A DNA stretch of 64,000 bases from Burkholderia sp. Ax-1724 (GTDB lineage Bacteria > Pseudomonadota > Gammaproteobacteria > Burkholderiales > Burkholderiaceae): assembly GCF_011752995.1 (NCBI RefSeq), contig NZ_VWWL01000006.1, positions 264,795 through 328,794 of the forward strand. The letters run 5' to 3'. A program made the translations under genes and the position numbers. The notes below the pieces were generated by a model. It was not told the origin of the DNA, searched no databases, and saw nothing but the letters and a program-made list of their open reading frames with translations. Positions 14,806-24,677 of the stretch are shown here, piece after piece; positions within the stretch are counted from its first letter, which is position 1; each line of letters opens with the position of its first letter.

Positions 14806-15696
14806 TCAGCCCACCGCCTCGAAAATATCCCTGAGCCACTGCGCGAACGCGCGCACCCGCGACGACAACTGCCGGCTCTGCGGATACAGCACCGACACCG
14901 GCAACGTCGGCGGCGGAAACTCGGCGAGCAGGATGCGCAGACGCCCCGCCGCGAGGTCCGCCTCGACGCGATAGCGCGGCACCTGGACGATGCCGAGCCC
15001 GGCGAGCGCGGCGCCCGCGTAGAGATCGGCGCCCGTCACCGAGACCGCCGACGGCAGCATGATCGCGCGGTCGTGTCCGTCGACGCGGAATTCGAGCGGC
15101 ACCGGCTTGCCGGTCGCGCTCGACACGTAGTTGACCGCGCGATGCGCGGACAGCGCCGCGAGGTCCGCCGGCTCGCCGTACGCGGCAAGGTAGGCCGGAC
15201 TCGCGACCGTGACCTGCTGCAGCTGCGCGACGCGCCGCCCGACCATCGACGAATCTTGCAGATTGCCCGCGCGCAGCACGCAATCGACGCCCTCGCGCAC
15301 CAGATCGACGAAGCGATCGTCCTCGCCGATCACGAGCTCGATGCCGGGAAAGCGTTCGAGAAACGCGGGCAGCGCCGGCACCACGAAGTGCCGCGCGAGC
15401 GTGCCCTGCACGTTCACGCGCAACAGCCCCTTCGGCGCGAGATTCGAAAACGAGCCCTCGGCCTCCTCCATGTCGGCGATCAGGCGCACGCAGCGCTCGT
15501 AGTACGCCGCGCCGTCGGGTGTGAGCCGCACCGTGCGCGTGGTACGCTCCAGCAGCCGCGCGCCGAGCCGCTCCTCCATGCGCTGCATCAGATTGGTGAC
15601 GGTCGCGCGCGGAATGCGCAGGTCGTCGGCCGCGCGCGTGAAGCTCTGCCGCTCGGCAATCCGCACGAACACCCGCATTTCCTCGAAACGATCCAT
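14806..15696 (-). CDS. LysR-family regulator divergent from an SDR gene
   Basis: 296 residues with an N-terminal helix-turn-helix (EEMRVFVRIAERQSFTRAAD ... ATVTNLMQRMEERLG) in the CrgA-like LysR style. It is divergent from the SDR gene at 15818 with a 121-bp shared promoter region, so it probably controls that gene. A similar LysR-SDR pair occurs at 24.7-26.5 kb. Confidence 0.88.
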   Translation of the reverse strand: MDRFEEMRVFVRIAERQSFTRAADDLRIPRATVTNLMQRMEERLGARLLERTTRTVRLTPDGAAYYERCVRLIADMEEAEGSFSNLAPKGLLRVNVQGTLARHFVVPALPAFLERFPGIELVIGEDDRFVDLVREGVDCVLRAGNLQDSSMVGRRVAQLQQVTVASPAYLAAYGEPADLAALSAHRAVNYVSSATGKPVPLEFRVDGHDRAIMLPSAVSVTGADLYAGAALAGLGIVQVPRYRVEADLAAGRLRILLAEFPPPTLPVSVLYPQSRQLSSRVRAFAQWLRDIFEAVG

Positions 15697-15817
15697 AATC
15701 GACGCTCACCAATTATTAAAGCAAATGGAATGATGATGGCGAGTCTAGCGCGATTATCTACGCGCCGAAAGCGCTCATGATTCCCTCTCCATCACCCCTA
15801 CTGTGAGGACACGCATC

Positions 15818-16561
15818 ATGAACACGAGCAACACGAGCCGGGTCGCCATCGTCACGGGCGCCTCGCGCGGCATCGGCAGCGCGATTGCGCAGCGGCTTGC
15901 GAAGGACGGCTTTGCGGTCGCCGTCAATTACGCGTCGAGCGCGGGCGAAGCCGAGGCGCTCGTCGCCGCGATCAGGGACGCGGGCGGCAAGGCGGCCGCA
16001 GTGAAGGCGGATGTCTCGAACCCCGACGACGTGCGCCGCATGTTCGAGCACACCGAGCAGCAGCTCGGCAAGGTGGACGTGCTCGTCAACAACGCGGGCG
16101 TGATGAAGCTCGCGCCGATCGCCGAGGCTCAGGACGCGATGTTCGAGCAGACTTTCGACATCAACGTGCGCGGCACCTTCAACACGCTGCGCGAAGCGGC
16201 CGCGCGCCTGAACGACGGCGGCCGCGTGATCAATTTCTCGACCAGCGTGCTGGCGCTGAACCTGCCGGGCTACGGGGTCTACGTCGCGACGAAAGCGGCC
16301 GTCGAGGCGTTCACGCGCGTGTTCGCGAAGGAACTGCGCGGGCGCAACATCACGGTGAACGCGGTCGCGCCGGGTCCGATCGCGACCGCGCTGTTCCTCG
16401 AAGGCAAAACCGAGGAGCAGATCGCCAACTTCGCGAAGATGCCGCCGCTGCAACGGCTCGGCGAGCCGGACGACATTGCGTCGGTGGTGGCGTTTCTGGC
16501 CGGGCCCGATGCGGCGTGGGTCAACGGCCAGGTGTTGCGGGCGAACGGCGGGCTGGTTTGA
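15818..16561 (+). CDS. Short-chain dehydrogenase/reductase (SDR)
   Basis: 247 residues, classical SDR. TGASRGIG (NAD(P)-binding Gly motif), NNAG, and the YxxxK catalytic pair in YVATK are present, with the Ser in the preceding NFSTS. Start at 15818, 8 nt after GAGGA. Closely similar, by eye and at identical length, to the SDR at 25725; both keep AKELRGRNITVNAVAPGP. Substrate unknown. Probably controlled by the divergent LysR gene. Confidence 0.88.
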   Translation: MNTSNTSRVAIVTGASRGIGSAIAQRLAKDGFAVAVNYASSAGEAEALVAAIRDAGGKAAAVKADVSNPDDVRRMFEHTEQQLGKVDVLVNNAGVMKLAPIAEAQDAMFEQTFDINVRGTFNTLREAAARLNDGGRVINFSTSVLALNLPGYGVYVATKAAVEAFTRVFAKELRGRNITVNAVAPGPIATALFLEGKTEEQIANFAKMPPLQRLGEPDDIASVVAFLAGPDAAWVNGQVLRANGGLV

Positions 16562-16637
16562 TAGCTGAGTTGATAGCGGTTTTTTGATAACGGGTTTGAC
16601 GGCGCGGTGCCTCCGGTTCGAGCGCCGCGCCCCTCGC

Positions 16638-17663
16638 TCAAACCGCCTTCGGATTGCGCTCCGCGAATCCTTCCTGATGCCAGTACGGATAGGCGGGCCG
16701 CACGGCGCTCGCCGCGTCGAGCCTCGCGACCTGCTCCGGCGTCAGATTCCAGCCGACCGCGCCGAGGTTCTGCCGCAACTGTTCCTCGTTGCGCGCGCCG
16801 ATCAGCACCGTCGCGACGGTCGGCCGTTGCAGCAGCCAGTTCAGCGCGATCTGCGGCACGGTCTTGCCGGTCTCGGCGGCGACTTCGTCGAGCGCATCGA
16901 GCACGCGGAACAGATAGTCTTCCGGCACCGGCGGCCCCATGTCGGCGGTCTTGTGCAGCCGGCTCGTTTCCGGCAGCGGCTGGCCGCGCCTGAGCTTGCC
17001 GGTCAGGCGCCCCCAGCCGAGCGGGCTCCACACGACCGCGCCAACGCCCTGATCGGCGCCGAGCGGCATCAGCTCCCACTCGTAATCGCGGCCGATCAGC
17101 GAGTAGTAGGTCTGATTCGCAACGTAGCGCGGATAGCCGTAGCGGTCCGCGAGATCGAGCGACTTCATCAGATGCCAGCCGGAAAAATTCGACACGCCGG
17201 TATAGCGGATCTTGCCCGCGCGCACGAGGTCGTCGAGCGTGGACAGCACTTCGGCGATCGGCGTTTTCGCGTCGAAGCCGTGCAACTGGAACAGGTCGAT
17301 GTAATCGGTTTGCAGGCGCCTGAGCGCCGCGTCGACGGCCTCGATCAGATGGAAGCGCGACGAGCCGACGCTGTTCGGCCCGTCGTCGATACGGAAGGTC
17401 GCTTTCGTCGAGATGATAGCCTTGTCGCGCTTGCCCTTCAGCGCCTCGCCGAGCACCGATTCGGACACGCCCCTCGAATAGCTGTCGGCGCTGTCGAACA
17501 TCGTGACACCCGCGTCGAAGCAGATGTCGATCAGACGCCGCGCTTCGGCGACGTCGGTCGCGCCCCACGCCTGAAAAAATTCGCCCTTGCCGCCGAACGT
17601 ACCCGTGCCGAAACTCAACACCGGCACCTTGAAACCCGATGCACCCAGATGTCTGTATTCCAT
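16638..17663 (-). CDS. Aldo/keto reductase
   Basis: 341 residues, a (beta/alpha)8 NADPH-dependent carbonyl reductase. The family motifs are visible: MFDSADSYSRGVSE (catalytic Asp and Tyr), then Lys in IISTKATFRI and His in LFQLHGFD, completing the D-Y-K-H tetrad. GARNEEQLRQNL is the C-terminal cofactor-binding motif. GGAG lies just upstream of the start. Convergent with the upstream SDR; substrate unknown. Confidence 0.9.
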   Translation of the reverse strand: MEYRHLGASGFKVPVLSFGTGTFGGKGEFFQAWGATDVAEARRLIDICFDAGVTMFDSADSYSRGVSESVLGEALKGKRDKAIISTKATFRIDDGPNSVGSSRFHLIEAVDAALRRLQTDYIDLFQLHGFDAKTPIAEVLSTLDDLVRAGKIRYTGVSNFSGWHLMKSLDLADRYGYPRYVANQTYYSLIGRDYEWELMPLGADQGVGAVVWSPLGWGRLTGKLRRGQPLPETSRLHKTADMGPPVPEDYLFRVLDALDEVAAETGKTVPQIALNWLLQRPTVATVLIGARNEEQLRQNLGAVGWNLTPEQVARLDAASAVRPAYPYWHQEGFAERNPKAV

Positions 17664-17753
17664 TGAAGAATCTCCGTGGCATTGCCGTCGATGAACGGAG
17701 GTTCAGTCTACGCGCTGCGTGGCAACGCTGCGCCCAACGGGCATACGCTGCAA

Positions 17754-19502
17754 CTACGCGCCGCGCCCCGCTCCGCTTACCCCGGCCAGCGCCTCGCGCA
17801 CCGCGTCGATCACGCTGTCCCAGTCGCCGAGCGCCGGCTGCCTGAAGAGGCGCGCGTGCGGATACCACGGCGTGTCGCTGCGTTCGAGCAGCCAGCGCCA
17901 GCAGGTGTCGAAGCGGTTCAGAATCCACACGGGCCGGCCGAGCGCGCCGGCCAGATGCGCGGTGGACGTGTCGACCGAGATCACGAGATCGAGATTGGCG
18001 ACGAGCGCGGCCGTGTCGGCGAAATCGTGCAGCAGGCCCGTGTAATCGGCGACACGGTCGCGAAGCGCGCTCTCTGCGAGTTGCTGGGCGGACGCGCCCT
18101 TCTGCACGCTGAAGAAGCGCACGTTCGGCACATCGAGAAGCGGCGCGAAACGCTCGAACGCGAGCGAACGGCGCGCGTCGATCTTGCGCAGTTCCGCGAC
18201 GTGCGCGCGGTTTTCGCCAGCCCAGACGAGGCCGACCTTCAGGTGCTTCAGTTGCGTCTCTGGTTGCTCCGCCGCATCGGCACCGGCATCGATGCGTTCG
18301 CGCCATGCGCTCACCGCCGCGGCATCGGCGAACAGATAAGGTGTGGCCGATGGAATGCTCGTCTCGTCGGTGCGCAGCGCAAGCGGCAGGCTCAGCAGCG
18401 GACAATGACAATCGAACGGCGGCAACGGCTGCCCCGCTTCGATCAACTGGTCGACACCGTCGAGCGTCGACAGAAGCCGTAGCAACGGCGCCGGCACTTC
18501 GAGCACGACCTTCGCGCCGAGCCGCGCGACGCTCGACGCATAGCGGCAGAACTGCAGCGTATCGCCGAGACCCTGCTCCGCGTGCAGCAGAATCGTCTTG
18601 CCGTCGAGCGGAAAATCGCCGAGCCATAGCGGCTGCGCGAACTCGCGCTTGCCGGCCTGGATGCGGCGACGCTCCCAGCGCCATTCGTAGGCCCGCCAGC
18701 CCGCCTCGAAGCGCCCCATCTGCAACAGACACAGCGCCTGATTCCAGTGCGTTTCCGCCGCGGCGGGATTCAGCGCGAGCGCGCGCTCATAACTTGCCAG
18801 CGCGTCTTCGTGACGATTCAGATCGATCTGCGCGAGACCGAGGTTGTTCCATGCATCGACGAAACCCGGCGCCAGTTCCAGTGCGCGCCGGTAGCTATGC
18901 TCCGCTTCGAGAGGCCGGTTCAGATCGCCGAGCGCATTGCCGCGATTGCTCCACGCGTCGGGATAATCGGGCTGCAAGGCAAGCGCGCGTTCGCAGCTGT
19001 CGAGCGCGTCGGCCGCGCGGCCGAGATCGCGCAGCACGCACGCGCGATTGTTCCAGGCCACCGCGAAATCCGGCGCGAGCGCGAGCGCGCGCTCGAAGCT
19101 CGCCAGCGCATCGAGCGGCCGGTTCAGCGCGGCGAGCGCATTGCCGCGCTGATTCAGCGCATCGGCGAACTTCGGCTGCAAGGCGAGCGCGCGTTCGGCG
19201 CTCGCGAGCGCTTCGTCGTGACGCTGCAAGGCATTCAGCGCGTAGGCAAGATTCGAATGCACGGGCGCCTGCTTCGGGTTGACGGCCAGCGCCTTGCCGA
19301 GCAGATCGGCGCCTTCCTGCACGCGGCCCGTCTGCAACGCAAGCTCGCCGAGCCAGCGCAACGCGTCGCCATGTTTAGGCTTGAGTTCGAGGATCTCGCG
19401 ATAGAGCTCTTCCGCTTCGACGAGCGCGCCATTGCGCTGAAGCGCGACGGCTTGCCGAAGCATGTGATCCAACTGTTGCGGCAGACTGGCGGGCTTGCTC
19501 AT
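17754..19502 (-). CDS. TPR-repeat protein with C-terminal glycosyltransferase-type domain
   Basis: About 582 residues. Residues ~10-325 are a row of about nine TPR units (repeated ASYERALALxPxxAxAWNNRG-like motifs). The C-terminal ~250 residues contain ILLHAEQGLGDTLQFCRY, VGLVWAGE and DLVISVDTSTAHLAGALGRP, as in glycosyltransferase family 9/41-like domains, where the last motif binds the nucleotide-sugar. Likely a glycosyltransferase that engages protein or glycan substrates through the TPR array; acceptor unknown. ATG 19502 is chosen because family similarity begins there; an in-frame ATG at 19577 is less likely. Confidence 0.82.
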   Translation of the reverse strand: MSKPASLPQQLDHMLRQAVALQRNGALVEAEELYREILELKPKHGDALRWLGELALQTGRVQEGADLLGKALAVNPKQAPVHSNLAYALNALQRHDEALASAERALALQPKFADALNQRGNALAALNRPLDALASFERALALAPDFAVAWNNRACVLRDLGRAADALDSCERALALQPDYPDAWSNRGNALGDLNRPLEAEHSYRRALELAPGFVDAWNNLGLAQIDLNRHEDALASYERALALNPAAAETHWNQALCLLQMGRFEAGWRAYEWRWERRRIQAGKREFAQPLWLGDFPLDGKTILLHAEQGLGDTLQFCRYASSVARLGAKVVLEVPAPLLRLLSTLDGVDQLIEAGQPLPPFDCHCPLLSLPLALRTDETSIPSATPYLFADAAAVSAWRERIDAGADAAEQPETQLKHLKVGLVWAGENRAHVAELRKIDARRSLAFERFAPLLDVPNVRFFSVQKGASAQQLAESALRDRVADYTGLLHDFADTAALVANLDLVISVDTSTAHLAGALGRPVWILNRFDTCWRWLLERSDTPWYPHARLFRQPALGDWDSVIDAVREALAGVSGAGRGA

Positions 19503-19714
19503 GCGGGACGGGAATCGAAAGTTCGCAATATCGTGAAGCGGTATCGCGACGCAAGCGTCTTGCTGGACGCGGCGCACGGCAAGACCGCGAGAAGCGCCCG
19601 ATTATCGCTGAATTTTCCGCAAGCGCCGCCGATAACCCGTAGACAAGCCAGGCGCCAGGGCACCCCGACGACAACATGGCGCACGACTCGCACCGCAACC
19701 CTGGAGAGAATCCG

Positions 19715-20704
19715 ATGGCAGACGAACACCGTGCCAACCACGAGCGCAACACCGAACGCAGCAACCTGACGAGTTCGAACAAGTTCGAACTGCTGCTGTA
19801 CCGCCTCGGCTGCGTGCCGGGCAGCGACGCGCACGAGCTATATGGCATCAACGTCTTCAAGGTGCGCGAAATCTCGACGATGCCGCCCGTCACGCCGATC
19901 GCGGGCGCCTCGCCGTTCGTGATGGGCGCGGTCGACATTCGCGGGCAGATCATTCCGGTGATCGACCTGCCGCGCCTGATGGGCTGCGAACCGACGCGCG
20001 GCCTGAACATCCTGCTCGTGACCGAGTTCGCGCGCTCGACCCAGGCGTTCGCGGTCGAGGAAGTCGACGACATCGTGCGGCTCGAATGGAACCAGGTGCT
20101 GTCCGCCGACGGCGCGGCGAGCGGCAAGCTCGTCACGAGCATCGCGCGCATCGACGGCAATACCGGCGATTCGCGGCTCGCCCAGGTGATCGACGTCGAG
20201 CAGGTGTTGCGCGACGTGTTTCCGTCGCAACACCCGAGCGTCGATCCGAAATCGGTCGGCGAAGTGCTCGGCATTCGCCGCGGCGCGAAGATTCTCGCCG
20301 CCGACGACTCCGGCTTCGCGCGCAAGCTGATCGAGCAGGCGCTCAGCGCGATCGGCGCGGACTACATCATGACGAAGACCGGCGAGGAAGCGTGGGCCGC
20401 GTTGCAGCAGGTCGCGCGCGAGGCGCAACAGAACGGCACGCGCGCGAAGGACAGCATCGCGCTCGTGCTGACCGATCTGGAGATGCCGGAAATGGACGGC
20501 TTCATGCTCACGCGACAGATCAAGGCCGACGAGCGCACGCGCGATATTCCGGTCATCATCCACTCCTCGCTGACGGGCGCGGCCAATGAAGCGCACGTGA
20601 AGAACGCGGGCGCCAACGGTTATGTCGCGAAATTCGCGGCGGCCGAACTGGCCGATGCGATCCGTCATGCGCTGGGCGGCGCGGCCGCGAAAGCGGCAGC
20701 TTGA
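19715..20704 (+). CDS. CheV-type chemotaxis coupling protein (CheW plus receiver)
   Basis: 329 residues. An N-terminal CheW-like domain (about 22-170; GINVFKVREI, GAVDIRGQIIPVIDLPRL) is followed by a response-regulator receiver (about 192-325). The receiver has the acidic pair D197-D198, phosphoacceptor D254 (VLTDLEMPEMDGF), the Ser/Thr position in HSSLTG and Lys in GYVAKF. It should couple chemoreceptors to CheA with phosphorylation-dependent adaptation. ATG 19715 follows GGAGAG at good spacing; an ATG 39 nt upstream is less well placed. No other chemotaxis genes are in the window. Confidence 0.9.
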   Translation: MADEHRANHERNTERSNLTSSNKFELLLYRLGCVPGSDAHELYGINVFKVREISTMPPVTPIAGASPFVMGAVDIRGQIIPVIDLPRLMGCEPTRGLNILLVTEFARSTQAFAVEEVDDIVRLEWNQVLSADGAASGKLVTSIARIDGNTGDSRLAQVIDVEQVLRDVFPSQHPSVDPKSVGEVLGIRRGAKILAADDSGFARKLIEQALSAIGADYIMTKTGEEAWAALQQVAREAQQNGTRAKDSIALVLTDLEMPEMDGFMLTRQIKADERTRDIPVIIHSSLTGAANEAHVKNAGANGYVAKFAAAELADAIRHALGGAAAKAAA

Positions 20705-20743
20705 CCACCTCCGCCGCGCGCACCGCCGCGTGCCCTGGTGCAC

Positions 20744-21862
20744 TTACCGGTGCGCGGTCAGCCCGACCGACAACACCATGCGGCCGATCTCGACACCCAT
20801 CGTATTGAGCCGCTTCGGCGCATGAAAACCGTCGAGCTTCGCGCGCTGCTCCGCCGTCCCGAGATCGAGCAGCGCGAGGAGTTCGGCGCTCACCGCATAG
20901 AGCGCGGCGACGTTGCCGTCCTCGATTTTCACGGCGATACCGAGCGCGCCGTTCGCGCCGAGGCGCGCGGTCTGCGGCGACGCGCGCACGCCGATCGCAT
21001 AGCTGCCGTCGGCGCCGAGCTTGCCGACCAGCGCGCCGCCGAAGGCCTGCATCAGCAACGTGCAGAAACGGCCCTCGCCGCCCACCAGTTCCGGGTATGA
21101 CGTCATCGCGCGATAAATGCGCGCGAGCGCGACCGTGCGCGGCGTCACGTCAGTTGCCCCCGAGGCTGCCCCTGCGGTTGCCCCCGAGGCGACTTCGTCT
21201 TCGGCCGCGGCGAGCTTCGCGAACAGACGCGCGAGCCGGTCGAGCGGAAAGGCCGGCGTCGGCAGATTGCAGCCGTCGATCGCCCATTGCACGCCGTCGT
21301 CGGGCAGATCGCAGACGCTCGCGACCGTCTGCTTCACGCGCACCTGCAACGGATGCCCGGGTAGTTCGTACCCCGCGAGCGCCGCACCGATCGAACGCGC
21401 GCCGGCCAGCATGCCCGCGTGCTTGCCGGAGCAGTTGCTGCACACGCCGCTGGGCGTGAAGCCACGCCGCAGCCAGTCGGCGTACACCGCTTCCGACAGC
21501 GGCGGATGACCGCCGCAGCGCAGGTCCGCCTCGCTCGCGCGCGCCTTCGCGAGCATGCTGCGCGCGCGGTCGATATGGCGCGGCTCGCTGCTGTGCGATG
21601 CGCACATCAGCGCGAGATCGGCGTCATCGAAACCGCAGTGCTCGAGCGCGCCGGTCTCGACGACCGCGAGCGCCTGTGCCGGTTTCGCCGCCGAGCGCGC
21701 GAGCGTCATACGCGCGGGATCGCCGAACGAGTACAGCAGGCGGCCGCTCGCATCGACGACGGCGACATGCGCGAGATGCGTGTTCTCGACCGACGCGCCG
21801 CGATAGATCGTCGCCGCGACCGGCGCAGCATGTGCAACGGGATGCCCCTCGGACAGGCTCAT
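20744..21862 (-). CDS. Asparaginase of the thermolabile Rhizobium-type family
   Basis: 372 residues. Belongs to the asparaginase family typified by Rhizobium etli ReAII, unrelated in sequence to the E. coli enzymes; it hydrolyses L-asparagine to aspartate and ammonia. Visible active-site signatures are S57-x2-K60 (LARSAAKPAQAL), S89 in CASHSSEPRH, the CSNCSGKHAG motif (141-150) and C198 in DGCNLPTP. A low-complexity Ala/Gly/Thr insert near residues 225-245 comes from a short DNA direct repeat. AGGAGGAG lies upstream of the start. Cytoplasmic; no signal peptide. Confidence 0.9.
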   Translation of the reverse strand: MSLSEGHPVAHAAPVAATIYRGASVENTHLAHVAVVDASGRLLYSFGDPARMTLARSAAKPAQALAVVETGALEHCGFDDADLALMCASHSSEPRHIDRARSMLAKARASEADLRCGGHPPLSEAVYADWLRRGFTPSGVCSNCSGKHAGMLAGARSIGAALAGYELPGHPLQVRVKQTVASVCDLPDDGVQWAIDGCNLPTPAFPLDRLARLFAKLAAAEDEVASGATAGAASGATDVTPRTVALARIYRAMTSYPELVGGEGRFCTLLMQAFGGALVGKLGADGSYAIGVRASPQTARLGANGALGIAVKIEDGNVAALYAVSAELLALLDLGTAEQRAKLDGFHAPKRLNTMGVEIGRMVLSVGLTAHR

Positions 21863-22004
21863 GCGTGGTCTCCTCCTGTTGGCTCACCCGGTGCGTCGGC
21901 ACGATGGATGAACTCGCGGTTTTATCGATGTTTCGCTCGACACGCGGCGCAAGCCCGACGCCCGGGCAGCAATACTCAACAGCACGCGGCGCACGCCGCA
22001 ACAC

Positions 22005-23258
22005 TCAGGCGCTCGCCGCCAGTTCCTCTTCGCGCTCCAGCTTCCGCGTGCGCCGCAGTTCCGGAAAAAGCCGCATCCACAGCAACGCGATCGCGATCGT
22101 CGCGACGCCGCCGACCAGCACGGCCGGTTGCGCGCCCCACCAGCCCGCGGTCAGGCCCGATTCGAATTCGCCCAATTGATTCGAGGTCCCGATGAACAGC
22201 GAATTGACCGCGTTGACGCGGCCGAGCATTTCATCGGGCGTGCGCAACTGCACGAGCGAAAGCCGCACGACGACGCTGATCGTGTCCGATGCGCCGAGTA
22301 TCATCAGCGCGATCAGCGACACGATGAACTGATGCGAGAGCCCGAACATGATCGTCGCGATGCCGAACGCGATCACGCCGCCGAACATCGCCGCGCCGGG
22401 CCGCTCGCGCAGCGGGAAATGCGCGAGCCAGATCGTGCCCGCGAGCGCGCCGATCGCGGTGCCCGAGCGCAGCAGGCCGAGGCCGATCGGCCCCGCGTGC
22501 AGCACGTCGCGCGCGAAGATCGGCAAAAGCGCGGTCGCGCCGCCGAACAGCACTGCGAACAGATCGAGCGAGAGAGCGCCGAGAATCACGGGCTCCTTGC
22601 GAATGAACGCGATGCCCGAGAAGATCGATTCCAGCGTGACGGGCGCGCGGCTCGCCGGCTTGAGCTGCAGCGGAATGGTCCACACCGCGACGGCGGCGGC
22701 CGCGAACGACAGCGTGCAGGCGAGATAGGCCGCGCCCGGTCCGACGCCGTACAGCAGGCCGCCGAGCGCGGGGCCGGCGATCTGCGCGGTCTGATTCGCG
22801 GAGGTGGACCACGCGGTGGCCTTCGGCAACTGGCCGCGCGGCACCACGGCCGGCAGCAGCGACGACACCGCCGGCGATTCGAACGCGCGCGCCGCTCCCG
22901 CGCAGGCGGCCAGCACGTAGATGACCGGCGCGCTGATCCAGCCGCCGAACGTGCCGAGCGCGAACAGCAAGGCGGCGACGCCTTCGAGGCTCTGGCAGAC
23001 GGCGGCGATGCGGCGGCGATCGTAGCGATCGGCGACGTGGCCGACGACGAGCGTCAGCAGGAACATCGGCAGGAATTGCGCGAGGCCGACGAGGCCGAGC
23101 GCGAATGCGCTATGGGTCAGCGCATAGACGTGCCAGCCCATCGCGACGGCGAGCATCTGGAACGACAGCGAGGACAGGATGCGGGTGCACCAGAAACGCT
23201 GGAAAGGCGGGTGTTTCGGCAGGCTGAAAGACGGGGGATCGACGGGGGCGGGTGACAT
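22005..23258 (-). CDS. MFS exporter of the EntS-like type
   Basis: 417 residues, about 12 membrane helices. GHVADRYDRRRIAA is the MFS loop motif, and FQRFWCTRILSSLSFQM at the N-terminus with DTISVVVRLSLVQLRTPDEMLGRVNAV in the second half are typical of the EntS-like MFS branch. Export of a small molecule is inferred; no siderophore genes are adjacent. Same strand as the asparaginase gene, 142 bp upstream of it. Confidence 0.85.
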   Translation of the reverse strand: MSPAPVDPPSFSLPKHPPFQRFWCTRILSSLSFQMLAVAMGWHVYALTHSAFALGLVGLAQFLPMFLLTLVVGHVADRYDRRRIAAVCQSLEGVAALLFALGTFGGWISAPVIYVLAACAGAARAFESPAVSSLLPAVVPRGQLPKATAWSTSANQTAQIAGPALGGLLYGVGPGAAYLACTLSFAAAAVAVWTIPLQLKPASRAPVTLESIFSGIAFIRKEPVILGALSLDLFAVLFGGATALLPIFARDVLHAGPIGLGLLRSGTAIGALAGTIWLAHFPLRERPGAAMFGGVIAFGIATIMFGLSHQFIVSLIALMILGASDTISVVVRLSLVQLRTPDEMLGRVNAVNSLFIGTSNQLGEFESGLTAGWWGAQPAVLVGGVATIAIALLWMRLFPELRRTRKLEREEELAASA

Positions 23259-23622
23259 CGGTGACTGGTTCGTTACGTGATGCGCGGTAGGTAGCTCGCG
23301 ATGGCTCGCGGTGGCCTGAATGGGGCGGCGCTAGTTTAGAGCAAGACGACATGACGTGCCGGAAGCGGGATCGGGCGGGGCCCGCCGGACTGGCGTTCCG
23401 CTCCGCTTCCTGCCCCGCCGGCGCCGCGCGCGGAACTCAGGTGCGCCGATTATGGCACGGCCGAAAACGGGCGCGCGCAACGAGGCTGCGCGGATTCACG
23501 AAGTCCTCATTCAATCTCGGGTACGCTGCGGGATGCGGCTTGTGCAATAGCCGCCTCGCAGTAAGCGGACTTGCTCCGGCAAGACGACGAAGTTTCAATC
23601 ATCTGGATGGAGGGTATCGACT
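23259..23622. other. Divergent intergenic region, no gene seen
   Basis: 364 bases between the MFS exporter (leftward) and the propeller gene (rightward). Both promoters should lie here. Only short overlapping frames without homology; no clear operator or structured RNA seen. Confidence 0.5.
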
Positions 23623-24555
23623 GTGGCTACCGAGAATGGCGGTTCGCTGTATGTCCTGCAGGCACGTCCACCGGCGATCATCGCCCTGTGGCCCGACGGT
23701 TCGCACGAAGTGGTCGTCGCGAACCTGACGCGCACGCCCGACGGCATCAAGGTCGACGTCGAGAACCAGATCGTCTATTGGACCAACATGGGCAGCGGCA
23801 TCCATCTGATCGACGGCGATCCGGTGCCCGGCGCGGTGCCGCCAAACGACGGCACGATCGAAAGCGCGAAGCTCGACGGCAGCGAACATCGCGTGCTGGT
23901 GCCCGCCGGCGTCGCGGGCACGCCGAAGGAACTCGTGCTCGACAAGGAAGGCGGCTTTCTGTACTGGTGCGATCGCGAAGGCATGCGCGTGATGCGCGCG
24001 CGCACGGACGGCAGCGAAGTCACCGAACTCGTGCGCACCGGCAACTTCCCCGCCGATACAGGCGACGCCACGCGCCATTGCGTGGGCATCGCCCTCGACA
24101 AGCCGAACGGCCATCTCTACTGGACGCAGAAGGGGCCGCCCGATGCGGGCGAAGGCCGCATCTTCCGCGCCGGCCTCGATCTGCCGGCCGGCGCGCAGCC
24201 CGATGCGCGCCCCGACCTCGAATGCCTGCTCGATCAGTTGCCCGAACCGATCGATCTCGACATCGACCATCGCGACAGCATGCTCTACTGGACCGATCGC
24301 GGCGACGACACGCACGACGGCAATACGCTGAATCGCGCGAAGATCACCGCGGCGGGGCTCGCCGATCGCGAGGTGCTCGCACGCGATCTGCAGGAAGGCA
24401 TCGGCGTGTCGCTCGACCCGCGCGGGCGCCGTGCCTTCGTGACCGATCTCGGCGGCAACGTGCGGGAGCTGAACATCGACACGAAGCACGAATCGCATTT
24501 CACGACGATCGCGCACCTCGGCGCGCTGACCGGAATCGATTACGCGGATCTCTAA
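23623..24555 (+). CDS. YWTD-type beta-propeller protein
   Basis: 310 residues beginning at GTG 23623, 9 nt after GGAGGG. It contains at least four YWTD-like blades (VYWTNMG, LYWCDREG, LYWTQKG, LYWTDRGDD), each preceded by an aliphatic-Asp strand, giving a six-bladed propeller like LDL-receptor/SMP-30-type repeats. No signal peptide, so cytoplasmic. Related bacterial proteins are sometimes labelled 3-hydroxyacyl-CoA dehydrogenase, but no Rossmann motif is present and that name is unsupported. Function unknown; lactonase-like or ligand-binding activity is possible. Confidence 0.7.
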   Translation: MATENGGSLYVLQARPPAIIALWPDGSHEVVVANLTRTPDGIKVDVENQIVYWTNMGSGIHLIDGDPVPGAVPPNDGTIESAKLDGSEHRVLVPAGVAGTPKELVLDKEGGFLYWCDREGMRVMRARTDGSEVTELVRTGNFPADTGDATRHCVGIALDKPNGHLYWTQKGPPDAGEGRIFRAGLDLPAGAQPDARPDLECLLDQLPEPIDLDIDHRDSMLYWTDRGDDTHDGNTLNRAKITAAGLADREVLARDLQEGIGVSLDPRGRRAFVTDLGGNVRELNIDTKHESHFTTIAHLGALTGIDYADL

Positions 24556-24564
24556 GCGCGACCG

Positions 24565-24602
24565 GCCGGGACGACCCACGGTATCCGGGCCGTCGTCCCG
24601 GC
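24565..24602. repeat. 11-bp inverted repeat between convergent genes
   Basis: GCCGGGACGAC (24565-24575) and GTCGTCCCGGC (24592-24602), 16-nt loop, 9 bp after the propeller gene's stop. There is no T-tract, so it may be a bidirectional mRNA 3'-end stem rather than a canonical terminator. Confidence 0.5.
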
Positions 24603-24677
24603 TTGCCGGGACACGCGGGCGCGGCACCACGCGCCCGCTATGTCGCGCCCGCCATGTGCAACGCATCCCTCTAAGCC

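Noticed and set aside
13838..15712. A single 624-codon minus-strand protein covering both LysR genes
   Set aside because: The upstream part of that frame is a shadow of the LysR gene at 14806-15696. The true product starts at 14755 with its own ribosome-binding site.
23623..24555. 3-hydroxyacyl-CoA dehydrogenase
   Set aside because: No nucleotide-binding fold; the sequence consists of YWTD-type propeller blades.
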